Positions 1-10,043 of a DNA stretch of 64,000 nucleotides are shown here, piece by piece. Location: positions 484,258 through 548,257 of the forward strand of contig JAMWFC010000084.1 in NCBI GenBank assembly GCA_027475525.1, written 5' to 3'. How positions within the stretch are numbered: the first letter of the stretch is position 1; every line of letters starts with the position of its first letter. This DNA is from Macrolepiota albuminosa. Its lineage: Eukaryota; Basidiomycota; Agaricomycetes; Agaricales; Agaricaceae. The translations under genes and the position numbers were made by a program. The notes under the pieces were generated by a model, which did not search any database, was not told where the DNA came from, and was given only the letters and a program-made list of their open reading frames with translations.

Positions 1-1
1 A

Positions 2-1258
2 GTTAAGATGAATGGACATACGGAGGCGACGCCGATGGCTGTGGACTCGGACAGTCACCACGGGAAGGCAAGCGATAGTCTATCATCAGTGTCCCAGCAG
101 CCTAATCGGCCTGTGATCCCGCCTTCGCCGCCGAGGCAGAACTCCGTGCCTCGTAGCAATAAAGGCAAGGACAGAAAGCACTCAAAAAAATCTCTGTATC
201 CTGCTCTTGGTTACCGCGATCGAGAAAAGGATAGTACGCACTGGTTGATGAAAAAAATCAACGTGGCCAAGTTGGAGGGATCTATGTCCGAGGAGTTGCC
301 TGTAGAGGATATGCATCCGAACAACTTCCAGTCTCAGCAACCATCTCCCATTCAGCATCCTATCAGTCAACCCATCGTGGACAATGGGTATCGCTCTAGG
401 TCGTCATCTATATCACGCACATCTAGATTGCAGGCCAGTGAGTATCCTCAACACTACGCCGAAGAGCGGGAAGAGGATATCCACGCAAGTCAGCGTCGTC
501 GATTTAGCATCAACGACGCCGGCCAGCACCAGGCCCATCAACTCCAACACCAACAATCGTTCACTCCTCCTCACTATATTCATAGCCAACCATCGTCCCG
601 TACCGAGTCATATGAAGCACCCCGCAGTTTTGATCAACTCGGCAGGTCTTTCGATCAGGGCTCGACGAGTAGTGAGAGCACGTACGGCGGTCCACCGAGT
701 CCATACGCCAATTCGAGCAGTGGACACTTATCTGCGGCCAGTTCGCCATATGGATCAGCGACTGGGCACCCGCATACACCCGTATTGTACCCATCCAGCA
801 ATTCGCATCATTCCAGCCCACCAGAATTTGTCCAGCACTCTGCTGTCTCTAGTCCACAGACGTACTATCAATTGTCCTCAGCATACGAGCCTTACGAAGC
901 ACAAGCGACGCAACAGCAGCAAATTCCCAAGGCGAGTACGACGGACAGCCCGATACCCGAGCATAACCAGGTTCCTACTCCTCCTGGCGAAGCGATGATA
1001 ACTCAGGTATCGCAGGCTCTCCCAGTCTACGAAAAGGCTATGTACGACATTGAGGCGCCCGTAGAACTTGTCCAGCAGCAGCAACATCAGATACACCATT
1101 ATCAAGTCTCAAGTGGGCGGGGTACACCCGTCGACCACCTACCAATGAACGCGTCGACGCCTGAGGCTTGGACGACAACTCAGTATATTCAATCACAACA
1201 ACCGCTTGCCGAACATCAAGACTCACAATATTGGTCTACAGGCCACATGTACTACTAG
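2..1258 (+). CDS. 3' part of a low-complexity Q/S/P-rich protein
   Basis: An open frame runs from the left edge of the window to a TAG at 1256-1258; the first ATG is at 8, but the two codons before it are also open, so the true start may lie outside. The roughly 416 visible residues are rich in Ser, Gln, His and Pro, with several poly-Gln runs. A basic patch near residues 50-65 (KGKDRKHSKKS) is followed by a short ordered-looking segment (LGYRDREKDSTHWLMKKI). No known domain is visible. Such C-terminal tails are common on basidiomycete transcription factors and signalling proteins, but the part that would identify the family is missing. Codon use looks like a real gene, and antisense and shifted-frame ORFs here are shadows. 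Confidence 0.7.
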   Translation, partial: VKMNGHTEATPMAVDSDSHHGKASDSLSSVSQQPNRPVIPPSPPRQNSVPRSNKGKDRKHSKKSLYPALGYRDREKDSTHWLMKKINVAKLEGSMSEELPVEDMHPNNFQSQQPSPIQHPISQPIVDNGYRSRSSSISRTSRLQASEYPQHYAEEREEDIHASQRRRFSINDAGQHQAHQLQHQQSFTPPHYIHSQPSSRTESYEAPRSFDQLGRSFDQGSTSSESTYGGPPSPYANSSSGHLSAASSPYGSATGHPHTPVLYPSSNSHHSSPPEFVQHSAVSSPQTYYQLSSAYEPYEAQATQQQQIPKASTTDSPIPEHNQVPTPPGEAMITQVSQALPVYEKAMYDIEAPVELVQQQQHQIHHYQVSSGRGTPVDHLPMNASTPEAWTTTQYIQSQQPLAEHQDSQYWSTGHMYY

Positions 1259-1805
1259 TAAAACTCTTCTAGAAGTCCGATCACGACTCCACTTCCTACA
1301 TGACCATGATCGAAGAAAATGTCGCTCATTAAACTCTATGCTTCGTTATGCTGCGTCGTTCATTTATGGTTTCCCTGTCTCCATATATCAAATACTTGAC
1401 TCGTTCGTATCTATGAAAGTTCTGTATTCACCAGCTCATTTATGACCGTTACGATCATATACCCTTACCCCCTGACACTCTTTAGAGGTAGTGGGACTTT
1501 TATACCTGGTTTTATTGCAGAACGTCCTGCATCTTATAGTAAGTTCCTTTCAGGTTCTGTCAGCCTAGCACTAATTGCTGATACGATGTTTTGCAGTTTG
1601 TTGATGAACTCTGCTGCCGCTCAACGTTCATTACCGCGAATAGATTCTCTTTGACTGTTGGATATGTACAGACTATCCATTTCTAATGTGGACATCTTAT
1701 CGTCCATTGTACGATGTATCTATTTCTTTTCTATCGGACACATGTGAACGCTTGCGATAAACCAGGCTCCTGCTACGATAAAATTATCCTTGAGAAAAAT
1801 ATTAA
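1259..1805. other. intergenic, no gene seen
   Basis: This is the 3' flank of the preceding gene and the 5' flank of the tRNA. Short ORFs in it have no coding character that I can recognise. Confidence 0.5.
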
Positions 1806-1891
1806 GGGCACATGGTGTAGTTGGTTATCACGCCCGCTTAGCACCTGTAGGGTCTTGCGGGCGGTGCCCGGTTCAATTCCGGGTGTGTCCA
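1806..1891 (+). tRNA. tRNA-Ala (AGC) with a 12-nt intron
   Basis: The acceptor stem is GGGCACA (1806-1812) pairing with TGTGTCC (1884-1890), followed by discriminator A1891. The third pair is G:U (G3:U70), the classic alanine identity element. The anticodon stem is CCCGC (1833-1837) with GCGGG (1857-1861). The loop reads TT-AGC-A, then a 12-nt insertion (1844-1855) at the canonical 37/38 intron site, then T. The T arm is CCCGG-TTCAATT-CCGGG. A box and B box are both good. The anticodon AGC (1840-1842) decodes alanine after A-to-I editing at the wobble position. The D stem is only about 3 bp. Identity rests on the anticodon and G3:U70, which agree. Confidence 0.93.
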
Positions 1892-1892
1892 G

Positions 1893-1897
1893 TTTTT
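1893..1897 (+). terminator. RNA polymerase III T-run terminator
   Basis: A run of five T residues begins two bases after the last base of the tRNA, as expected for Pol III termination. Confidence 0.8.
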
Positions 1898-1964
1898 GTG
1901 GCCCTTGTCTCACATTTGTGAGAAATGACGTCTGAGCGTTTTCTCAACCCTTAAGTCAACTATC

Positions 1965-3033
1965 ATGGAGTCCCTTCCCATCGATTTCTCGCATCCTGCT
2001 GTCCAAGATTATATTGCTCTGGTTCGGCTCCAAGTCCTTACTCCACTTTCTCTACTCGTGAATGTCGCTATTCTCGTCGTTTGCACCGTCCTCGCTACCC
2101 CCTCAATCGCCGAAGTGGCCGATGACCATCCTACTTCAATTTCTCCTCATCCGCCTACAATTGCTCTCTTTGTATTGGTTATCTTTCTTAGTCAATTAGG
2201 CTATTGCCTCCTCCTTGTTCTAGCCAGTAAACCCGAGACAAAACAGACGCTTACAAAAGCAGTCGGCTTATCGCTTGTTTTTGCCAATTGGGTGATGGCA
2301 TTTTGGGCAATTGCATGGGTATTTCAGTGGTTCTTAGTTGCGACAATACTTCAGGGCGTCCTACTTCTCCTATTATGTTACTCTAATCTCGCACTTTTGG
2401 TATATCATCCTCCGACATCAGCGCGTCCGATGGACACAGCTTTGATTCATGCGCCACTCCGTTTCTTCTTGACATTACCTCTTGCTATTCTTTTCCCATA
2501 CTCTCTATTGTATGTCCTATTTTGTCAAATAGAATAGGATACTGAGATTTTTCATAGCGTCGCTCTTGGGTTATACTTTGATCCCACCTCGCCTGGCTCA
2601 CCACGGCATTACTCCGCGTGGCATGCGTGGTCTGGGTTTGCAGTCGTGATGTCGACCAACTTGTTTGCCCTCGTAATAATTGCCCTTCGAAGGGACATCG
2701 TGTGGTGTATCGCCGCGACTTGGCTATGCGTGAGCATTTGGTTGGAGACGCCTAAGCCTGCCCCAGTCTATGTACGTTCTTCCATTCCACCTACATGCAT
2801 CGCAATGCCCCTGATACAATTGACGTGTACAGATAACGGTAATTACGTTCACTGCAATCCATCCATTGGCGTTCTTCCTTTCGCATGTGTACGATTTCTT
2901 CTATGGCCGTCGCCGCCGGGGGAGAGTGGCGCTTCCGCCGGATGACACTGCACTACATCGCGAGGGCTCAGAAAGGTCAAGGGACGGTACTCTCAGGGAA
3001 GTCGATGAGGAGGCGGTTTGGGGTGGGAGGTAG
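1965..3033 (+). CDS. multi-pass membrane protein, DUF1774-like
   Basis: Three exons join cleanly: 1965-2509, 2558-2771 and 2833-3033. They are separated by GTATGT..TAG (48 nt) and GTACGT..CAG (61 nt) introns, and the product is about 319 residues. At least five to six hydrophobic segments are visible, starting with LSLLVNVAILVVCTVLA near residue 26. Exon 2 carries a conserved-looking GYFDP..SPRHYSAWHAWSGF stretch followed by a further membrane segment. The cytosolic tail is basic (YGRRRRGR) and then acidic. The length, the membrane pattern and the exon-2 motif fit the fungal DUF1774 family of unknown function. Without the introns the protein would stop early at QIE, so the spliced model is clearly better. 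The function is unknown, and the family call is from memory of its layout. Confidence 0.8.
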
Positions 3034-5170
3034 TCTGATTGGTTTTTGGCGGCCTCGTTAGCGATCTCTTTTGACGTCAAAGGAAAAAATTTGACATTTT
3101 GGGTCTCAGTGTTGTGCCTTGGTAGCCTTGAGGCATTAAATTCGAAAAGGAAGTGCCTTCCAGCTCTGATTCTTGAGGGGACGATCAACGTTCACGTCCA
3201 AATCGATGCATCCCTTGTACCCAATAGACAGGTGTCTGTACACGATTCTTGGCGCTCACACGGGTCTTCGGACGTTATTCTATCAATTAAATGAGCATCC
3301 GGTCATTTCAAATTCGTTAGTTAAAATTTGAGGTAATTACTGACCGGCCAACGTGTCGGTCTCCCCGACAGCCAGGAACATTAAGGGCCGAAGCAAGAAA
3401 ATCTAATGATTCTTTATGCCTTGTGCTGCTGATATAGCGCAGCTTTGAAGAAAAGGGCCTTCCAAAGTTACTGCATAGATCGGTCTCAGAAAGTGTGTAC
3501 ATTGGAAATTTTGAACCAGAAAAGGGTTGCAAGAATACGCAGAAGACTATAACATGTGTGAAACTCGATCATGAACGACGTTGTGACAGGAACGGAGCAC
3601 TCAATATGCACCCCATTGATTAAAGTTCGTAATCATCCTCGTTCTCAGAGTACCTACCGGTTTGTTACATTGAGTAATCGGCTGGCATGATACTCGGGTT
3701 CAAGGAATCACAGGTGTGAAACGAGTGAGATCTGCCTGAGATGGATGGAGAGTACCAGGTGAGTCTGCCGTCTACAAGTAGGTAGCACACTGTATCGCAT
3801 GTCTTGAAAAACAAGTAGGTAGCAAACTGTATCGCATGCCTTCAAAACGTGAGTCCCAAATTTGGGGTGCAGATGACATTCATCCCGGTTTTACTTGTAT
3901 CTTGTCCATGGAAACTTGGAGACTTCGGGCATGGAGGAACTGGTCAGCATGAGAGATGACACTTGCATGAATGGACCGTTCAAGGTGGCAGAGATACCCA
4001 GTGACTGTAAAGATTGTCCCAGTTCGAACCCTCCTGATAATTCTTGATGTTTTGCAGCCTGCGATAGGTGGACAATATGTACATAGTAAGCACTAAGCCC
4101 AGCACCCAGCACAATTTTTTGACGTCTATCGAAGAAGCAATAATAAGTAGCTGAGATGACTCTCGAACTTTTTTATCGGAGTTCATAACAAGACGGAAAG
4201 ATCCGATTTCGGGGAGAACGAATCACTAATCTTCAATGACAAAATCGACTTCAAAAACCATCTGCACCAAGTTCCATGAATGACGTTGGCGACTCGATTC
4301 CTCCAATTGCAAGGGCTATGTGCATGGAAGACAATTCATCAGCTCTAGCTCGTAACGATCATCAGCTAATTGTACATTCAATCCATCTGAATGTACTTGA
4401 GGACCTGTATTTTGTGGATACTTATGAGAGAGTGGAATTGCATAACATTAAACCAACAGCAATTTCAGGACGTATTCAAGTTGACCGTTGGCTGCAATAT
4501 GTAAGTGAACATTCACAGAGAATGGCCCCGATGACCACCGTGGCCAACTTTTGCTACTCACAATTGACCGTCTCACCATCAGCATTTCGCCCTCAGATAT
4601 CCAGGCATTGAAATCCTTCTCCACTGTGAAATTTGGTTAAATCAGACATAATTCTTGTGAGCTGCAGGTGATTTTGTGTAGGCTGTCTGCAATGTTGAGA
4701 CGCGCATAAGACAAACCTCTCGTCTAGTTTTCCTCAAATCCAGTGATGTTCAGGTTACACCACCTCTTAACTTGAAAAGGACATGATTGGATAGACTTTC
4801 CTTGGGCTAGGGAACACCAACCTAACTTTAAAAGACATGAACAACAACGCAGTTAACGTGACGTCGATTTAGGGCTTGGTCATACTACCGTTCATCGTCT
4901 ATCGCGGACATCGATAAGTCTGTCCATTCTGGTAGCTGGGGGTCTCCTGTGTCAATATCTGTTCTGGCCCTCACTGCAGTTGCAGTTGCCTTACCTCCTC
5001 GTCTCTTCGTCCTGGTTTCTTCTCAGGCTAATTAGCTCTGTCTCTGGCTTCTAGTCCAGTTTCTCTGTGTCCGCAGCCAGCAACTTCAAGAGAAAATCTG
5101 TCAGGATGTGAAGTTGGCTCCGACACAGTCATCTGCCGAGGGACAATGAGCAAGTATCAAAGAAAGCTCG
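3034..5170. other. intergenic region with no convincing gene
   Basis: Several ORFs of 60-110 codons occur on both strands, the longest on the plus strand at 4276-4611, but none has a recognisable domain or an intron context that extends it. A 37-bp tandem repeat lies at 3774-3847. I see no RNA gene here. Confidence 0.4.
3774..3847. repeat. 37-bp tandem duplication
   Basis: Two copies (3774-3810 and 3811-3847) beginning ACAAGTAGGTAGCA differ at a few positions, so this is an old small duplication in non-coding sequence. Confidence 0.85.
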
Positions 5171-6320
5171 ATGATCAATAAGTGCCCAAGTGCTCAGAAG
5201 GATGAAAACCAGTGTACGAGGACCCAGACCTCTCGACAACCTTCCCACGACCCATCATCCTATGACGCCACGGAGTCCGGCTTCGATGATGATGATGATG
5301 ATGATGATGCCAATGATGATATAGACAGCCCGGGCCCTTTCATCACTATCCACGAGATTAGACATGACACGATTGTGAGAGTTGTTGTCGTTCATGGTAT
5401 GCACAAATGGCCAAGCCCTCTTACGTGGTCGTCTAATGTGTATAAAGACCGTTTCGAAATTGGCGGACAATATGATAGCTCTGGGTAGAAGGCTTTGAAC
5501 AGATCTTCTGTCGGTAGCTGGGTGCCATTTGTAATGCACTTGAGGTTTCCCTAGAGGAATATGACAATCTGTTCTTCATCATGACGAGTTACTATCAACT
5601 CACTTCTCCGGTATGTAGTTACTCATCCATATCAGGAGTTGATGGACTGCGATTTGTTTACTGTTCTAGGAGGAAACGGGTGGCGCAACTTGTGAGCCGT
5701 GATGAAAAGAAAAAATATTTTCCTCAAGCCGATTATTGGTCTTTAGGCCTCATCGTTTCGAATTGGAGCAAACTGTCGATAACCCAGTTGCGAGTGAGGC
5801 CAATTTTTTTTACTTTCAGACGCTTTCACAAGAAGGTTTCACTATCAGCACGTTATCTCGTCATGGAGGTACGTAAGGCATAGGCTTGTTCAAGTAAGGA
5901 ATGGGGCTGTTCGGTACCATTTTGGTTAGTTGATACGCCCAGCGCCTGGACACCGTCTCGACTACATACAAACTCGTGCTCACACATATTTTTCGGGACC
6001 CTACGGGTATGCTTTTCTACGACACCCGATTTTGTGGTTTCATTCTACAGTAATATGCATAATGAGTTCCATGGCATCGAGAAGCATGGCGAAGGTAAGT
6101 CGTCCTTCATTTCGGCTTTTACTCCTCTAACTCATAATCTATCCAGATCTAAATTCAATCCCTATCGGAAAGGATGTCCCTTCTGAACGGTTGAGACCTT
6201 GTTACAGCGGGAATCGGGATGTCTTCTTTCCAATTCTAGTTGGTCCCAGTGAGCAACTAGACGTTAATCACACTTGGATCAGTCCTCATACACATTGGGA
6301 ACCATCTGGGGAAACCTATA
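5171..6320 (+). other. possible remains of an unrecognised spliced gene
   Basis: The plus strand shows a patchwork of open segments separated by good short-intron signals. A Ser/Asp-rich segment with a GAT repeat (poly-Asp, about 5285-5312) comes first. Later there is a plausible intron 6094-6149 (GTAAGT..CAG) followed by an open segment (DLNSIPIGKDVPSERLRPC...) that stays open up to the left end of the Ngaro element at 6321. I could not join the pieces into one frame and recognise no domain. It may be a gene broken by the retrotransposon insertion, or chance ORFs. Confidence 0.25.
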
Positions 6321-6626
6321 ATGGATCGGGCAAGTGAGTGATGGGGGTTGCCCGGGGTTAATTCGAGCGATTAGATTAGATTCCTTCACCTCGTCACATT
6401 TGCACATACAACCCTGGCCACTGGCCACTCTTCCCTTTGGCCACTCCTCCCTTTGTCTCGCCGCCACCATTGTTACATCCCACTTATAAGCCTGCGAGCG
6501 CAAACATGAAGACTCCGTCGTCTCACACTGCGCTCGCAGGTAAGTTATTACTTACTCACGGTATCTCAGTCGTCTCACACTGCGCTCGCAGCGCCGCCCA
6601 CAAACTACGTCACGCGTCTTTTTCGC
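6321..6626 (+). repeat. Ngaro split direct repeat A1
   Basis: This 306-bp left terminal repeat starts ATGGATCGGGCAAG and matches A2 at a constant offset of 4246 bp. It probably holds the promoter and 5' leader of the element. Confidence 0.92.
6492..6591 (+). repeat. hairpin with two alternative 3' arms inside A1
   Basis: CTGCGAGCGCA (6492-6502) is the exact reverse complement of TGCGCTCGCAG at 6529-6539 and again at 6581-6591. The two right arms belong to a 23-bp direct repeat (6517-6539 and 6569-6591). The same block recurs in A2 and, diverged, in the second element near 60240-60335. Confidence 0.85.
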
Positions 6627-6665
6627 GTTTCCGATCTGATCTAAAGCACGAGCACTTGCTCGTGC

Positions 6666-7586
6666 ATGCCCTCTCAACCTCCCAGAGCTCCGGACGGTCG
6701 GTTTGCTAGAACCACTCCGAGCCCTCCTGACAACGGCATGGCTTCCTCGGAGACCGCCATCACAGACGAGCTCAGCAATCTTCGCGACTCCCACGCCGAA
6801 CTTCGAAACATGATGCAGGATCTTTTAACAAGATTCAACACGGCGCCAGCCGCCGTGCCGCCGCCTCCAGCCGCGTCGGCGCTGCCTGCGGCGCCGCTGC
6901 CACCCGCAGGCGCGTTCGTCCCACCGATCGCCGGGCCCGGCCTCAACGGTGCGTCCTCTGCTGCTCCCCTTTCTCTTCGCTCTCGTTTCCCCGATGTCGA
7001 CGCCGCGGTCATTGCGGCTATCATATCCCACGAGTTCAAGGCCGCGGATCTCCACAAGCTCGACCCGTCGAACCGCGACAAGGAAACCGCCTACACGTTC
7101 AATGGCTCGACCAACCAGTTCGAAGTAAGCAACCGCTCGGCGAAGGAGTACAAAACCCCATTCTCCGTCATTATCCCCCTCCAGTCCTATTTCGACATCC
7201 TGTCCTTCCACGTCAACGACGCCGCCGCCACTGGCGCCTTTTTTCGGTACACCGCCCACCTCGTGAAACTCGTGGCTGAGTACGAATGGGCGGCGGTATA
7301 CGATTATCACGCCATATTCTTCAACCGTCGCCGCGCAGAGATGGCAGCAGGCGACTACTCCCAATGGGGCCGGCGGGACAATGACCTCCTCTCCGAGCAC
7401 GTCTACGCGCACCGCAAAACGGCGCCATCCAGGTCGAAAGCTTCGAAAAGCACCAGCAGCCCAAACGAGCCGTGCAGGAAGTTCAATGATGGGAGATGTC
7501 CGACCAGCCCGTGCCCGTGGGGCCGACCGCACACTTGCGCCACCTGTGGCAAGCCGGACCATGGCAAGCACCAGCACAAAGATTAG
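6666..7586 (+). CDS. Ngaro ORF1, gag-like protein with Cys/His knuckle
   Basis: This 306-codon ORF starts at the ATG following A1. Residues about 20-60 look helical (TDELSNLRDSHAELRNMMQDL) and may oligomerise; residues 55-85 are Ala/Pro-rich. A central conserved region reads AVIAAIISHEFKAADLHKLDP. The C terminus has a Cys-rich zinc-binding-like segment (CRKFNDGRC...HTCATCGKPDHGKHQH), typical of fungal DIRS/Ngaro ORF1 proteins that bind nucleic acid. It ends in TAG, and the same frame continues open straight into the RT region. The homologue in the second element (60409-61330) supports translation. Confidence 0.85.
   Translation: MPSQPPRAPDGRFARTTPSPPDNGMASSETAITDELSNLRDSHAELRNMMQDLLTRFNTAPAAVPPPPAASALPAAPLPPAGAFVPPIAGPGLNGASSAAPLSLRSRFPDVDAAVIAAIISHEFKAADLHKLDPSNRDKETAYTFNGSTNQFEVSNRSAKEYKTPFSVIIPLQSYFDILSFHVNDAAATGAFFRYTAHLVKLVAEYEWAAVYDYHAIFFNRRRAEMAAGDYSQWGRRDNDLLSEHVYAHRKTAPSRSKASKSTSSPNEPCRKFNDGRCPTSPCPWGRPHTCATCGKPDHGKHQHKD
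7584..7586 (+). promoter_or_regulatory. conserved in-frame UAG, candidate readthrough stop
   Basis: ORF1 ends at GAT-TAG-CCA, and the RT reading frame is the same frame with no further stop. In the second element the site is GAT-TAG-CAT with the same arrangement. No in-frame ATG occurs before the RT domain, so reinitiation is hard to invoke. Readthrough is inferred, not shown. Confidence 0.5.
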
Positions 7587-10043
7587 CCAGGGGGCCGGGC
7601 GAGCCACTATCCCAGTGCCCTTCCGTCTCGCCCAGGCCAGCTCTCGGGCACGTCTCCGTCTCTTGGTTTTTCCCCACTGGTTCCTCTCGTCGATAACCTT
7701 CCCCTCCCTCCCTCACGTCCTAACACGGACCCTCGCGCCAATACCCCGCTGCACGACACCTCGCACCTGCCGCGCGTCGACTCCTCTCTAAACGCGCAGG
7801 CTTGGTCATACTACTTACGCGAGTACCCAGATTTCTCACTAGTACGTACTATTAATCAAATAATACACGTTGGCGCCGACATCGGCTTTACGGGGGACCG
7901 TACGTTAAGTCAATCCTGCCACAACCTTAAGTCCGCGCTCGCAAACCCTGCAACCGTTTCAGCGCTATCGTACGACATCGCCGAGCAGGTCGCCGCCGGG
8001 CGCACCTTGGGCCCCTTCTCGTGCCCTCCCTTCCCCAACTACCGCGCATCGCCTGTCGGGGCCGTCACGCGCAAACGCTCGAACAAAATTCGCCGCATAC
8101 ACCACCTCTCGTGGCCAGAGGGGAGCTCAGTCAACGACGGGATTGCAGACTCCGAGGCCTCGATCATCTACGATATGATCGATCGCGCTATACTCGACCT
8201 CGTTGCGTCAGGACCAGGCTCCTTGATGCTTAAACTCGATCTGGAATCTGCATTCCGCCACATCCCTGTTCGCCAGGACGACTGGCCGCTCCTGGGCTTC
8301 GAATGGGCAGGCGAATTCTACCACGACCTCGTCCTCGCGTTTGGTGCGCGCTCGGCGCCATATATATTCAATCTATTTGCCGAGGCTCTGCACTGGATCC
8401 TTCAGCGCAATATCCCTGCGCGTATTCGTCACTACCTCGACGACTTCCTCAGCATCTTCCCTCCCCGCACCTCCGCTTCCCTCGTCCAACGTTCCCTCTC
8501 GTGGACCCTCGACCTCGGCGCCCAACTTGGACTCCGCTTCCAGCCCTCCAAGATCGTCGGCCCGGATACCACGGTCGAGTTCCTGGGCCTGGAACTCGAT
8601 TCGCGCACCATGGAAGTTCGACTCCCGGCTGACAAGCTCGACTTCTTACGGGAGCTCACGGCAGCGTGGCGCAAACGCAGAACCTGCACCAAGCACGACC
8701 TCGACGAACTAACTGGCTACTTGCAGTTTACCTCGCAGGTCATCCCCGCGTCGCGCGCTTTCATCCGGAGTCTTTACGACTTCTCAGCGTCGTTTCCCTC
8801 CGGCTCATTCACCAGACGCCACATCCCCGGCGCCGCGCGCCGCGACATCGATTGGTGGTGCACGGTCGCGCCGCTGTGGAACGGCATTCGCTTCATCTCA
8901 CCGGACCGCCGCCGCCTCGACGTATTCACCGACGCCAGCGGATCGAAAGGGTTGGGGGGCCACTTTGGCGTAGAGTGGTTCTCAGCTCGCTGCCCTCGCC
9001 GCCTGCGCAAAGCGCACATTCAGGTGAAGGAGATGCTGGCCGTCGTGCAGGCCATACTCCGCTGGGGGGAACAGTTTCGGGGCTGCCACGTTGTATTTCA
9101 CGTCGACAACGAGGCCGTTTTCAACGCCATACGCAACACCTCCATACGATCCCAAGGAACCATGCGTCTCGTGAAGGATATGATAGCCCTGGCCTGTCGC
9201 CTCGACTTTTCTTTTTCTTCTGAGTGGCTCCCCTCTGCTGTTAATTCGATTGCTGACGCGGCGTCCCGTTTTGCTTACACTCGCATGTTCTCCATCGCTC
9301 CCTGGCTCAACCAGGCACCCACCTTGAAGCACCTCCGGCTTGGTGGTACGACCACAACCCTCAGCACCCCAAAACCGTCGCTTTTTACCTTTGGCACGGG
9401 CTCGCGGCTAGCACGCGGCGCACCTACTCCACGGGACAACGCCAATTTATCCTCCACGTCCAACTCAACGGCCTCTACAACCCGGACGGTTCCATTTTCC
9501 CGGCCTCTCAGCGCGCAGTCCTGTCTTGGGTTGCGAGCCTCGGCCCCCGAGTTCAGCCCAAGACGATTAAGGCCTACTTGGCATCAGTACGTTCCCTCCA
9601 TGTCGACACAGACCAACCCTTCACAGCCCTCGAATCTCCCGTGGTCCAGCGCCTGCTTCGCGGCATCAAACGCTTCCACGGCGAGCGCGAACGACGCCCA
9701 GTCCAGCCAATCACGCTCCCAATACTCAACGCGTTGCTCGCACAGCTTCAGCCGGGCACCACGCCAGGCCACACCTCAGTCTACGCAGCGTGCTGCCTCG
9801 CCTACTCCGGGCTCTTGCGGAGCGGGGAGTTCACGGTCGGCAAGCATGGCAAGTACAACGCAAGCCTTAACCTTTCCCGCGGTTGCATCCAGTTCTTGCC
9901 CGACTTCGCCAACGCTACTCACGTTCGGCTCACCCTCCCAGCCTCCAAAACCGACCCATTCAGGAAAGGCGTCACAGTCATGGCCGCCGCGGCGCCCGGC
10001 CGTCCCTCCTGCCCGGTCGCCGCCCTCAAGAGGCTGTACGTAG
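7587..10043 (+). CDS. Ngaro reverse transcriptase / RNase H ORF
   Basis: The open frame continues directly after the ORF1 TAG, and domain-level coding runs to about 9340. A linker with conserved residues (PRANTPL, SHLPRV, AWSYYLREYPD) precedes the RT. RT motifs seen: LKLDLESAF (motif A, Asp), AFGARSAPYIFN (motif B), and YLDD at 8433-8444 (motif C, catalytic Asp pair). RNase H follows with VFTDAS, VKEMLAV and FHVDN, giving the expected acidic residues, and ends near NSIADAASR. Downstream of about 9340 the frame stays open to 10043, but those residues are a Ser/Thr-rich shadow of the recombinase frame. The first in-frame ATG lies inside the RT, so translation probably needs readthrough of the upstream UAG. 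Confidence 0.88.
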   Translation, partial: PGGRASHYPSALPSRPGQLSGTSPSLGFSPLVPLVDNLPLPPSRPNTDPRANTPLHDTSHLPRVDSSLNAQAWSYYLREYPDFSLVRTINQIIHVGADIGFTGDRTLSQSCHNLKSALANPATVSALSYDIAEQVAAGRTLGPFSCPPFPNYRASPVGAVTRKRSNKIRRIHHLSWPEGSSVNDGIADSEASIIYDMIDRAILDLVASGPGSLMLKLDLESAFRHIPVRQDDWPLLGFEWAGEFYHDLVLAFGARSAPYIFNLFAEALHWILQRNIPARIRHYLDDFLSIFPPRTSASLVQRSLSWTLDLGAQLGLRFQPSKIVGPDTTVEFLGLELDSRTMEVRLPADKLDFLRELTAAWRKRRTCTKHDLDELTGYLQFTSQVIPASRAFIRSLYDFSASFPSGSFTRRHIPGAARRDIDWWCTVAPLWNGIRFISPDRRRLDVFTDASGSKGLGGHFGVEWFSARCPRRLRKAHIQVKEMLAVVQAILRWGEQFRGCHVVFHVDNEAVFNAIRNTSIRSQGTMRLVKDMIALACRLDFSFSSEWLPSAVNSIADAASRFAYTRMFSIAPWLNQAPTLKHLRLGGTTTTLSTPKPSLFTFGTGSRLARGAPTPRDNANLSSTSNSTASTTRTVPFSRPLSAQSCLGLRASAPEFSPRRLRPTWHQYVPSMSTQTNPSQPSNLPWSSACFAASNASTASANDAQSSQSRSQYSTRCSHSFSRAPRQATPQSTQRAASPTPGSCGAGSSRSASMASTTQALTFPAVASSSCPTSPTLLTFGSPSQPPKPTHSGKASQSWPPRRPAVPPARSPPSRGCT

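Noticed and set aside
4276..4611. 111-codon plus ORF as a gene
   Set aside because: No recognisable domain, no supporting intron signals and no neighbouring exons; left as unassigned sequence.
6540..6570. 31-nt GTAAGT..CAG intron in the Ngaro leader
   Set aside because: Too short for a normal spliceosomal intron; better explained as the spacer between the 23-bp direct repeats.
8021..9223. Several overlapping Arg/Pro/Ser-rich ORFs over the RT region
   Set aside because: Shadow frames of GC-rich coding sequence; the RT and RNase H motifs are all in one frame.
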